DNA of 7,687 bases, taken from Verrucomicrobiota bacterium (GTDB taxonomy: Bacteria > Verrucomicrobiota > Verrucomicrobiia > Verrucomicrobiales > DEV007). The notes under the pieces were generated by a model that was given only the letters and a program-made list of their open reading frames with translations, had not been told where the DNA came from and searched no databases. Positions 1 to 5,977 of the stretch are shown piece after piece. The stretch spans positions 1 through 7,687 of the forward strand of contig JAHDIL010000075.1 in NCBI GenBank assembly GCA_020630835.1, written 5' to 3'. Numbering within the stretch: position 1 is the stretch's first letter; each line of letters opens with the position of its first letter. The position numbers and the translations under genes are program-made.

Positions 1-939
1 ATGATCGAAACTGCTGCGGCGCTCCAGTCCGCTATCAACTACCAGGGTAACTCCATCTATGGTCAATGAGGTTTCCGCCACGTTGGTCGAAAGAATGATC
101 TTTCTTCTAGAACCGGACTCTAGCGCCTCATCTTGCTTTTCGGGAGAAAGCTCGCTGAAAAGCTCGTGGATTACGAAACCGTTCGTCCACTTGCAGCGCT
201 TCAGGGCTTCGTGAGTCTTTCGTATTTCAAACCGTCCGGGTAGAAAAATGAGGATATTCTCCTGTTCGGTGAGGGCTGCGGGTGTCTTTTGGAAATATTG
301 ACTGGTAGCGGCGGCTAGGTGATCCCAGGTTTTTTCGCGAGCCCCCTTACGGCTGGGAAGATAGACCTCTTCGACCGGGTAGCAGCGGCCATCGCTACGC
401 AGACCCACGGCACCTTCGCCCAGCCACTCTAGCAGATAAGCGCTGTCCAGAGTGGCCGACATGATAACGAGTTTGAGATCCGGACGGATACTCTGGACTT
501 GAGCGGCACGAGCCAAGGACAGATCCGAGAAGACGTTCCGTTCGTGGAATTCGTCGAAAACAATGGCGCTTATTCCTCGCAGCGAAGCATCCTCAGCCAG
601 CCGTCTAAGCAAGATTCCCTCGGTGACAAAGCGGACCCGTGTTTCTTTTCCTCCTACGAAGTCGTCTCGTATCTGATAGCCGATACGCTTTCCAAGCGGT
701 TCCCCCAGTTCACTGGCTACACGCTTGGCGAGAGCTCGGGTTGCTAGCTTCCGTGGCTGTAGCACCCAAATTTCATCATCCGTATCGCCAAGCGCGTCTA
801 GCAGATACTGCGGGACTTGAGTCGATTTTCCAGAGCCTGTTGGTGCCTCGATGACAATGCGGCACCGATCTCTCTGAAGAGCTGATACGAGGTCACCGCG
901 AATCTCAGCTATCGGCAATTTGCTAGTAGCGCCGCTCAT
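1..939 (-). CDS. hrpB: ATP-dependent helicase HrpB, N-terminal 313 residues (3' end cut by window edge)
   Basis: This is a DEAH-box superfamily 2 helicase, read leftwards and open to base 1. Visible motifs in order are the Walker A loop PTGSGKST (about residues 33-40), QPRKLATRALAKRVA (motif Ia), DEFHER at 129-134 (motif II with Phe in place of the Ala of DEAH, typical of HrpB), MSATLDS (motif III) and STNVAETSLTIDG from residue 284 (motif V). The text after motif V, VVDSGLERRSSFDH, also fits HrpB. The arginine-finger motif VI and the HrpB C-terminal domain lie outside the window; HrpB is usually about 800 residues, so under half is seen. The ATG at 939 is the only sensible start, because an in-frame TGA lies eight codons upstream. 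No clear Shine-Dalgarno sequence is visible. It lies 54 bp after cimA on the same strand, so read-through transcription is plausible. The cellular role of HrpB is poorly defined; RNA unwinding is assumed from the family. Confidence 0.93.
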   Translation of the reverse strand, partial: MSGATSKLPIAEIRGDLVSALQRDRCRIVIEAPTGSGKSTQVPQYLLDALGDTDDEIWVLQPRKLATRALAKRVASELGEPLGKRIGYQIRDDFVGGKETRVRFVTEGILLRRLAEDASLRGISAIVFDEFHERNVFSDLSLARAAQVQSIRPDLKLVIMSATLDSAYLLEWLGEGAVGLRSDGRCYPVEEVYLPSRKGAREKTWDHLAAATSQYFQKTPAALTEQENILIFLPGRFEIRKTHEALKRCKWTNGFVIHELFSELSPEKQDEALESGSRRKIILSTNVAETSLTIDGVTLVVDSGLERRSSFDH

Positions 940-993
940 GGCAAAGGAGCGAGCTGTCGCTCACGATTCGGGACCACGCTGCCTATTCAAGTA

Positions 994-2547
994 CTACTCG
1001 ATAGAGTCGACAAGAGCTCGCCAACTGGCTTGAATGATGTTGGTGCTGACGCCAACTGTTCCCCAGCTTTGATCCCTCGTCCCACTCAGAATGAGCACAC
1101 GGGTCCGTGCTGCTGTGGCTGAGCTGCTATCGATAATGCGGACCTTGTAGTCTTGCAGCTCCATGTCGTTGATTTCGGGATAGAACTTGATGAGCGCTTT
1201 GCGGAGGGCTGCATCGAGTGCGTTCACAGGGCCATCACCCTCAGCTACGACATATTCCTTCTGTCCATCTACGGTTAGTTTCACCGTGGCTGAGCAGGTG
1301 TCGTATTGGGCAGCCCCATCACGGCGATAAGTGCAGTGATACTCTTGCAGAGTGAAAAAGCTGCGGTAGCTCTTGAGCTTTCGGCGCAGCATGAGTTCGA
1401 AAGAGGCCTCCGCCGCCTCGAACTCATAGCCTTGTTCTTCTAACTCCTTGACGTGTGCTAGGATTTCCAGCGCCTCATCTGATCCTTTCTCGACTGGCAG
1501 CCCCAGGTCTTCCGCTTTCATGAGCACATTTGACTGGCCTGAAAGCTCAGAGATAAGGATGCGCTGACGGTTCCCCACCGTTTCAGGCGGGATATGTTCG
1601 AAGCTGTGAGCTACCTTCTGCACAGCATTGACATGCATCCCACCTTTGTGTGCGAAGGCCGTCGACCCCACGTAGGGAGCGCGTATGTTGTGAGTTTGGT
1701 TGGCCAAATCATCTACGAAATGTGCTAAGTGCGTGAGCTTCTCTAGGTCTTCGACCACGGGATATCCCATTTTTAGCTGCAGGTTCGGAGTGACCGTTGT
1801 GAGGTTGCAATTTCCAACGCGTTCGCCGAAGCCATTTACCGTTCCCTGGATCTGCGTCGCTCCTGATCGGACGGCGGCTAGGGCGTTGGCTACAGCCACC
1901 CCAGTGTCGTCATGCGTGTGGATACCAACTGGAATCCCCAATGTTTCGTAGACCACACTGGTGATTTCCTCGACTTCATGCGGCATGGTCCCTCCGTTAG
2001 TGTCACATAGCACCAGGAAGTCTGCGCCGCCATCCTTTGCAGCCTGCAGGGTGGCTAGGGCATGTTCTGGGGAGTCTTTGTAGCCATCGAAGAAATGCTC
2101 TGCATCATAGCAAACCTCCCGGCCGTTCTCCTTGAGGAAACGGGTAGTGTCGCGGATCATTGCCTGGTTTTCTTCTTCCGTTGTCCCGAGAACTTCTGTT
2201 ACGTGAAGCCTCCAGCTTTTGCCGAAGAAAGTGACGACAGGCGTTTTGGCTTCGAGCAGGGTCTGCACCTGAGGGTCATCCTCTACGCCGATCAGCTTGC
2301 GCCGTGTGCTGCCGAAGGCAGTGATTTTGGCATGCTGCCAGTCGAGATCGGCAGCCCTTTCAAAGAAGGAGACGTCCTTGGGGTTGGAGCCGGGCCATCC
2401 TCCCTCGATGTAGTGCATGCCGAAACTGTCCAACTCTTGAGCGATACGGATTTTGTCAAGCGAGGAGAAATTCACCCCCTCTCCCTGTGTGCCGTCGCGC
2501 AGGGTCGTATCATAAAGAAAAAGAGGAGCGGTATCGTTAGCGGCCAT
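994..2547 (-). CDS. cimA: (R)-citramalate synthase CimA
   Basis: It condenses pyruvate with acetyl-CoA to (R)-citramalate, the first step of the threonine-independent route to 2-oxobutanoate and isoleucine. The 517-residue protein starts with LYDTTLRDGTQGEGV, the catalytic Arg-Asp of the isopropylmalate/citramalate/homocitrate synthase TIM barrel (R17, D18). It continues with the metal-binding HTHDD (H210, H212) and GTVNGFGERVGNCNL (N246). The linker FAHKGGMHVNAV is a family signature, and a LeuA-type allosteric domain occupies about residues 390-510, so feedback control by an end product is likely. The length of about 520 and the motif wording fit the CimA branch (TIGR00977-like) better than LeuA, but LeuA or homocitrate synthase relatives cannot be excluded by eye. 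I chose the ATG at 2547; an in-frame TTG at 2556 would add three residues. Neither has a good Shine-Dalgarno sequence. hrpB follows 54 bp downstream. Confidence 0.93.
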   Translation of the reverse strand: MAANDTAPLFLYDTTLRDGTQGEGVNFSSLDKIRIAQELDSFGMHYIEGGWPGSNPKDVSFFERAADLDWQHAKITAFGSTRRKLIGVEDDPQVQTLLEAKTPVVTFFGKSWRLHVTEVLGTTEEENQAMIRDTTRFLKENGREVCYDAEHFFDGYKDSPEHALATLQAAKDGGADFLVLCDTNGGTMPHEVEEITSVVYETLGIPVGIHTHDDTGVAVANALAAVRSGATQIQGTVNGFGERVGNCNLTTVTPNLQLKMGYPVVEDLEKLTHLAHFVDDLANQTHNIRAPYVGSTAFAHKGGMHVNAVQKVAHSFEHIPPETVGNRQRILISELSGQSNVLMKAEDLGLPVEKGSDEALEILAHVKELEEQGYEFEAAEASFELMLRRKLKSYRSFFTLQEYHCTYRRDGAAQYDTCSATVKLTVDGQKEYVVAEGDGPVNALDAALRKALIKFYPEINDMELQDYKVRIIDSSSATAARTRVLILSGTRDQSWGTVGVSTNIIQASWRALVDSIE

Positions 2548-2606
2548 GGATGTCAAAAAAGCAAGGCTAAGAAGGGGGTTCTCCCTTTTTCGTAGTCTTT
2601 TTTAGG

Positions 2607-2762
2607 ATGTTTTTTGGGGCCGCAACGATACGGGGTTGCCTAAAAAAAGCAACGCTATTCCTGTGCTTCTTATTATCGGCTTTTCCTCTACCTGCGCACG
2701 TTACTAAGAGCAAGCTGGTGCCGCGTGAGGAGTTCAAGTTGTCACATTTTGAGCAATCCTAA
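2607..2762 (+). CDS. Possible 51-residue exported small protein (doubtful)
   Basis: An ATG ORF of 51 codons sits in the divergent intergenic region. Its N-terminal half resembles a Sec signal peptide: a basic patch RGCLKK (9-14), a hydrophobic core ATLFLCFLLSAF (15-26) and a PLPA-H cleavage-like end near residue 30. Only about 20 polar residues would remain. AGG lies directly against the ATG, too close for a Shine-Dalgarno sequence, and an in-frame TAA lies 13 codons upstream of the ATG. No homologue is recognised. It could be a small secreted peptide, the leftover 5' end of a lost outer-membrane channel gene, which often precedes adaptor genes, or chance. Confidence 0.25.
   Translation: MFFGAATIRGCLKKATLFLCFLLSAFPLPAHVTKSKLVPREEFKLSHFEQS
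2622..2653. repeat. Three alternating GCAAC/GTTGC arms able to form two exclusive hairpins
   Basis: GCAAC at 2622-2626, GTTGC at 2635-2639 and GCAAC at 2649-2653 let the middle arm pair with either neighbour. The loops are 8 and 9 bases, the second being CTAAAAAAA. It lies about 75-105 bp upstream of the cimA start on the minus strand. The stems are only 5 bp, so a regulatory role is speculative. Confidence 0.3.
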
Positions 2763-2851
2763 TCAGTCCGCAGACGTAGCGTGAACTAGGGACGTTTTTT
2801 CTTGTTGCAAGTTGCCTGTTATGGCCGCTACCCATCTGTGGCGTGGTTTTG

Positions 2852-2880
2852 TTGACTCTCGAAGAAACTTCCGTTGTTTT
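2852..2880 (+). promoter_or_regulatory. Weak candidate promoter for the efflux adaptor gene
   Basis: TTGACT at 2852-2857 matches a sigma-70 -35 box in five of six positions. A 17 bp spacer leads to TGTTTT at 2875-2880, a poor -10 match. It lies 45 bp before the adaptor start. Only the -35 element is good, so this is a guess. Confidence 0.2.
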
Positions 2881-2924
2881 GAGCTGTTTATTCATCAGCT
2901 GATGCTTTTTATGCCGGTTCTAAT

Positions 2925-3740
2925 ATGATCACGATCATACGTATAGTGTTGTTTGTTGCCTTAGTTTTCGGAGGTATCATGGGATATCGAGCCCTGAGTT
3001 CTAAAGGTGAGGTCAAATCCTTTCGGCCTGACCGCGTAGCACCTCTGCAGGTTGAGACGATTCATTTGCGTAAGCAAGCCTATCGCCCAATGATTGGCGG
3101 CCGAGGTTTCGTAACATCAGCTCAGCGAGGGATGCTGAAACCGGAGTTCGCCGGTGTTGTCGAGTCGATTGCTTCAAACTTCGATACGGGTTCCTCTTTC
3201 GAGAAAGGCGATATCTTGCTCGAACTCAGGAAGACTGACTTCACGGCAGACCTTGCCACGGCTCGAGCCGAGCTTGGCCGACGGCAAGCTGAATTGGTTG
3301 AAGAGCAGGCTAGAAGAGACGTCGCGCTGTCTGCTTGGGAAGAGGTGAATGGTAGCCGCTCAGCCCCGTCCCCTCTGGTTGCTCGTGAGCCGCAAATTCA
3401 GCAGATTCAGGCAGCCTTGGCTGCGGCCGAGCTCCGTCTGGCCGATGCCGAGCGTGCGCTAGAGTCAGCATCAGTTCGAGCACCTTTTTCAGGGAGGGTT
3501 ATCAGGCGCGACGTGCAGATTGGGGAAACAGTCACTCCTACGACCGTATTGGGTGAGATATTTTCGGATCAAGCGCTACGACTCGAAGTCGAGCTGTCTT
3601 TGTCGGCCTTTCAGCAGCTTGATCAAGAGGCTTCCATGGCAGGGGATTTAGTTGCTCTGCCAGACCTAGCTGGCTGGCAGGCGAAAATGTTGGGCAGTAG
3701 CGGGCAGTTGTCTGGACGCAGCCGCATGGTCACTCTTTGA
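2925..3740 (+). CDS. Efflux RND-type periplasmic adaptor (membrane fusion protein), N-terminal 271 residues, ending at CTT TGA
   Basis: This is the larger part of an HlyD/AcrA-like adaptor, which bridges an inner-membrane pump and an outer-membrane channel. Residues 5-24 form an N-terminal hydrophobic segment that acts as an anchor or signal. A first lipoyl half follows (about 70-103, with LKPEFAGVVESI and FEKGDILLEL), then an alpha-helical hairpin rich in Ala, Glu and Arg (104-180), the second lipoyl half (about 183-213, SVRAPFSGRVIRRDVQIGE) and the start of the beta-barrel. RSRMV at 265-269 is the conserved barrel strand that normally runs on without interruption. Here the frame stops two codons later at TGA (3738-3740), and the rest of the barrel and the membrane-proximal domain are encoded from 3739 in the +1 frame. 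Joined, the protein would be 397 residues, a normal length. The start ATG overlaps (ATGA) the stop of a 35-codon ORF and has no clear Shine-Dalgarno sequence. No pump gene follows. Confidence 0.85.
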   Translation: MITIIRIVLFVALVFGGIMGYRALSSKGEVKSFRPDRVAPLQVETIHLRKQAYRPMIGGRGFVTSAQRGMLKPEFAGVVESIASNFDTGSSFEKGDILLELRKTDFTADLATARAELGRRQAELVEEQARRDVALSAWEEVNGSRSAPSPLVAREPQIQQIQAALAAAELRLADAERALESASVRAPFSGRVIRRDVQIGETVTPTTVLGEIFSDQALRLEVELSLSAFQQLDQEASMAGDLVALPDLAGWQAKMLGSSGQLSGRSRMVTL

Positions 3741-3741
3741 A
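3735..3741 (+). other. Frame break in the adaptor gene at CTT TGA A: one-base insertion or +1 recoding site
   Basis: In the upstream frame the codons read ACT CTT TGA. Skipping the T at 3738 gives CTT GAA TTG, which restores the adaptor as RSRMVTL-ELSPL and continues to a normal C-terminus. The shift must lie close to here: the conserved RSRMV is in the upstream frame, and the downstream frame gives unrelated residues before this point. CTT TGA is the slip sequence of prfB +1 frameshifting (established knowledge), but prfB also has an AGGGGG Shine-Dalgarno element just upstream and a following C, and both are absent here. A one-base insertion in the T-run is the simpler reading. Confidence 0.7.
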
Positions 3742-4119
3742 TTGTCACCTCTAGCGGGAGGCCAACCTGTTGGGCGATACAATCCCCTCCTTGGTGAATT
3801 TCTGGAGGCTAGCATTCCGGGCCTTCCCTTTGAATCAGCCTACATTCTTCCTGCACAGGCCGTTCGTCCCGGCGGTGAGATCATTGTGATCGATGAGAAA
3901 AACCGCATCGTGCGCACGGCTATCGCTCCGGTCTATGCCGATGGCGAGAAGGTTGTGGTCGATGCACGGACTTCTTCCCTCGAGCCGGGCGCTCTCGTGT
4001 GCATCACACCGATCGCCTTTCCGGCCAATGGGGCAACGGTGCAACCTCTGATCGATGGTCAGCCAAAGTCGAGGAGCGATGAGGCCGATAAGCCGCGTCG
4101 TAAAGGCGGTAAGAATTGA
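3739..4119 (+). CDS. Efflux periplasmic adaptor, C-terminal part in the +1 frame
   Basis: This continues the preceding adaptor. The first codon after the frame break is GAA (3739-3741), followed by 125 more residues. The text PLLGEFLEASIPGLPFESAYILPAQAV is the usual end of the adaptor beta-barrel and the start of the membrane-proximal domain, with VIDEKNRIVRTAI and SLEPGALVCITPI as later strands. The C-terminus is a basic, low-complexity tail (KPRRKGGKN). As an independent gene it would need the TTG at 3742 as start, with no Shine-Dalgarno sequence and no folding module of its own, so separate translation is unlikely. Either it is made by frameshifting from the upstream part or it is the dead 3' half of a pseudogene. 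Residues of both halves look well conserved, which argues for a recent break, recoding or a sequencing error. Confidence 0.75.
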   Translation, partial: ELSPLAGGQPVGRYNPLLGEFLEASIPGLPFESAYILPAQAVRPGGEIIVIDEKNRIVRTAIAPVYADGEKVVVDARTSSLEPGALVCITPIAFPANGATVQPLIDGQPKSRSDEADKPRRKGGKN

Positions 4120-4132
4120 TCGCAGGCGATGA

Positions 4133-4156
4133 GCCTGATGTATCGATACATCAGGC
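4133..4156. terminator. Perfect 24 bp palindrome just after the adaptor gene
   Basis: The half-site GCCTGATGTATC is followed at once by its exact reverse complement. As RNA it would fold into a 10 bp stem with a TCGA loop. It begins 13 bp after the adaptor stop codon, the usual place for a terminator. No T-run follows on either strand, so it is not a canonical intrinsic terminator. A dyad operator or mRNA-stabilising hairpin is equally possible. Confidence 0.45.
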
Positions 4157-4175
4157 ATCTAGGGATACGTGCTCT

Positions 4176-4197
4176 AGCCTACGGAGAGCGCTAGGCT
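4176..4197. repeat. Second hairpin-forming inverted repeat (AGCCTA/TAGGCT)
   Basis: AGCCTA at 4176-4181 and TAGGCT at 4192-4197 are perfect inverted arms around a 10-base loop; the overlapping arms CTAGC/GCTAG give an alternative register. It lies 19 bp after the 24 bp palindrome and is followed by a weak pyrimidine run (GTTCCCTTCC). The two may act together as a terminator region separating the adaptor gene from the sigma factor operon. Confidence 0.35.
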
Positions 4198-4330
4198 GTT
4201 CCCTTCCGATTCTGTTCACCCGTTGAGTCGAGCCAGTATTCGAAAAAAATCGTAGATGGGCCCGATGCTGAAAGAGAGAGTGCATAGCCGTTTCGATCTT
4301 AGGGCCTCACGAATCCTTCAGATTGCGCAT

Positions 4331-4370
4331 TTGCAATGCTGCATCGGCGAAGAAATAAATTATTTTCATA
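4331..4370 (+). promoter_or_regulatory. AT-rich leader and possible promoter of the sigma factor operon
   Basis: TTGCAA (4331-4336) is followed by an AT-rich block (4351-4370) containing TAAATT at 4356-4361. The spacing of 19 bp is longer than ideal. A small dyad GCATT-TGC-AATGC (4327-4339) overlaps the would-be -35 box. An ECF-type self-regulated promoter could equally lie here, but no consensus is known for this family, so the exact site is uncertain. Confidence 0.25.
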
Positions 4371-4406
4371 AGAGATGAGACGGCACGGGAGTATGTTTAT
4401 GCAGTT

Positions 4407-4955
4407 ATGTGCTCCGATCCTTTATCACCGAATCTCCACGAACCCTTTGTGCGCGCCTTAACTCTGCATGAACGGGTGATCCGCGCTTACATTAGAGGTT
4501 CGGGGATCAATAGGTCAGAGGATGTGGATGAAATCATGCAAGAGGTTTCACTGACGGCTTGGAAGAAGTTCGAACAGCTTGAGGACTTAGATAAGTTCCC
4601 GGTTTGGGCCTGTGTGATTGCCCGGTATGAGGTCCTTCATTTTCGCCGAAAATGCGCAACAGACCGATTGGTATTGAGCGACAAAGTATTCGATCTCCTT
4701 GCAGATGAATCGTTACAACAAGTCTCCTGCGGCTCCAAGGAGAAGCGGCTCAATCAGCTTCAGATCTGTCTTAAAAAATTGACGCCTTCGAACCGCGAGC
4801 TGGTAATGACTGCTTACCAACCCGGTATATCCATAGATAGCTTAGCAAGCCGGCTGGGTAAAAAGTCTAACACTCTCTACCAACAACTCTGGCGAATTCG
4901 CCGTGCTTTAGAGCGATGCGTCGACAAGGCGATACAGGAAGATTTTGCCTCTTGA
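4407..4955 (+). CDS. ECF-type RNA polymerase sigma factor, Rhodopirellula/Verrucomicrobium family
   Basis: This 182-residue sigma-70-family protein directs RNA polymerase to a small regulon. Region 2 spans about residues 12-82. It includes HERVIRAYIRGSG, the acidic VDEIMQEVSLTAWKKF (core-binding and -10 recognition helices) and FPVWACVIARYEVLHFRRK. Region 4 spans about 115-172 with LKKLTPSNRELVM and the helix-turn-helix SIDSLASRLGKKSNTLYQQLWRIRRAL. No sigma regions 1 or 3 are present, as expected for ECF factors. The YQPG and LWRIRRALERCV wording is typical of the PVC-group family (TIGR02989-like). The start at 4407 is the only ATG in frame that keeps region 2 whole. A GGGAG at 4387-4391 is 15 bases upstream, too far for an ideal Shine-Dalgarno sequence, and out-of-frame ATGs at 4393 and 4399 lie between. 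The next gene follows after 13 bp, so the product is probably controlled by that membrane partner. Confidence 0.92.
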   Translation: MCSDPLSPNLHEPFVRALTLHERVIRAYIRGSGINRSEDVDEIMQEVSLTAWKKFEQLEDLDKFPVWACVIARYEVLHFRRKCATDRLVLSDKVFDLLADESLQQVSCGSKEKRLNQLQICLKKLTPSNRELVMTAYQPGISIDSLASRLGKKSNTLYQQLWRIRRALERCVDKAIQEDFAS

Positions 4956-4968
4956 ATGAAAGGCCACT

Positions 4969-5955
4969 ATGAACGAAAATGACGTAGAGCTCATCGAGCA
5001 ATATCTTAGCGGAACGATTTCTCCCGAAAGTTTGGAAGCGTTGAATGAGCTGCTGGAGATTGATGAGTCGGCTAGGGAACGTTTCCTCTCCCTAGCAACG
5101 ATCGATGAAGGTTTAAGCGAACTGGCTGCAGTTCCTCCTGTAGTGGAAGGTGTTAGCCAATCTAGCAAAGGCAAAACTATCCTTGAATTTCCCGTGAAGT
5201 CGAGAGTCTCTCCCTTTTGGCCCGCGTGGAGGGCAGCCGCAGCCGGCCTGCTGGCCGGCATCTTCTGCACCACCGCTATTTGGGCTGCTACGGAGACGGG
5301 TAGACGAAAAATCGTGACTTTGCTGCAAGACAGTTTTGAATCCGAGGCCGATCTGCTGTCTGCCGGGGGGCCTGTAAATTCCGACGTTTGGGCAGGTGAT
5401 TATGCCGAAATCACCAGTGAGACATCGGGGGTTACTCCTCTAGACGGGAAGCAAATGTTTCGATTTTTGCGTGCTGATTTCGAAGGCAAAGAAAAGCCGA
5501 TTGGGTATTCAGGCGATATTTATCGATTAGTCGACTTACAAAGCTACGAACATCTTCTCGAGGATGGGGGTGCTAGTGTGGAGGTGCATGCCGCCTTTGG
5601 CTCAATTCCCGTTGAAGTCTCAAATCGGTTCGAATGCCATCTGACGGTGTCCGCCTTTAGCGAAGTGCCGAAAGATATCGAAAACTGGAGAGCCATTCTT
5701 ATTGAGCCTAGCAGCGATGAGCCAACGGCATTGGCATCGAGTATGCGCAGAATGAGTTTCCCCAGGTCTTCGTCATATAGATGGATGAGAAATAGCCTAA
5801 GTATGCAGATCCCACCAGAAGCACGTTTTCTGCTCATTGCCATACGCCTTGTCGATACTTCAGCCTCAGAATCATACCGAAGAGGCTCATTGGCCGTTCA
5901 GTTTGAAGGGCAATTCCTCGACGATGTGCGAGTGAAATTGCATTACAACAACTAA
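4969..5955 (+). CDS. Single-pass membrane protein with anti-sigma-like head (FecR-position partner of the sigma factor)
   Basis: This 328-residue protein probably binds and restrains the neighbouring sigma factor and passes on an outside signal. The cytoplasmic head (about 1-85) has VELIEQYLSGTISPESLEALNELL and DESARERFL, the short helical pattern found at the start of PVC-group FecR-like or anti-sigma proteins. A transmembrane helix lies at about 88-108 (AAAAGLLAGIFCTTAIWAA). The remaining 220 residues, outside the membrane, look like a beta-sandwich (DSFESEADLL, GKQMFRFLRADF, SVEVHAAFG, LAVQFEGQFLDDVRV) and resemble ligand- or carbohydrate-binding folds rather than a classical FecR domain; no family is certain. 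The start is supported by AAAGG at 4959-4963, five bases before the ATG. The sigma gene ends 13 bp upstream and a secreted esterase starts 22 bp downstream, so the three are likely one operon. Confidence 0.75.
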   Translation: MNENDVELIEQYLSGTISPESLEALNELLEIDESARERFLSLATIDEGLSELAAVPPVVEGVSQSSKGKTILEFPVKSRVSPFWPAWRAAAAGLLAGIFCTTAIWAATETGRRKIVTLLQDSFESEADLLSAGGPVNSDVWAGDYAEITSETSGVTPLDGKQMFRFLRADFEGKEKPIGYSGDIYRLVDLQSYEHLLEDGGASVEVHAAFGSIPVEVSNRFECHLTVSAFSEVPKDIENWRAILIEPSSDEPTALASSMRRMSFPRSSSYRWMRNSLSMQIPPEARFLLIAIRLVDTSASESYRRGSLAVQFEGQFLDDVRVKLHYNN

Positions 5956-5977
5956 AACACACCTCAAATAATTCACG

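Larger units (their letters stand above)
2548..2924. other. Divergent intergenic region between cimA and the efflux adaptor gene
   Basis: This stretch must hold the control signals for leftward cimA and the rightward adaptor gene. It contains T-rich and A-rich runs, three copies of GTTGC/GCAAC in alternating orientation (2622-2653), a further short dyad CTTGTTGCAAG at 2801-2811, and a G/C-run dyad AAGGG-GGTTCT-CCCTT at 2572-2587 followed by T's. No convincing promoter or RNA gene was recognised. Two small ORFs on the plus strand are described separately and are doubtful. Confidence 0.5.

Noticed and set aside
499..854. Two plus-strand open frames of 82 and 71 codons
   Set aside because: They are antisense to the clear HrpB helicase motifs and have no protein-like features.
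2545..2556. TTGACA next to the cimA start as a -35 box
   Set aside because: It overlaps the start codon region on the coding strand, so any promoter using it would start inside the gene; probably chance.
2572..2590. AAGGG/CCCTT dyad followed by T's as an intrinsic terminator on the plus strand
   Set aside because: No plus-strand gene ends nearby for it to terminate, and the stem is short; on the minus strand it has no T-run in the right place.
2062..2595. 177-codon open frame on the plus strand
   Set aside because: It lies almost wholly antisense to cimA, whose motifs are unmistakable, and its translation shows no domain.
3742..4119. Adaptor C-terminal part as an independent gene starting at TTG
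   Set aside because: It begins mid-strand in a beta-barrel, has no Shine-Dalgarno sequence and joins perfectly to the upstream frame, so it is treated as the second part of one gene.
3835..4158. 107-codon minus-strand frame over the adaptor C-terminal part
   Set aside because: The plus strand there encodes recognisable adaptor barrel residues; the minus frame is a shadow, and its start lies near the palindrome.
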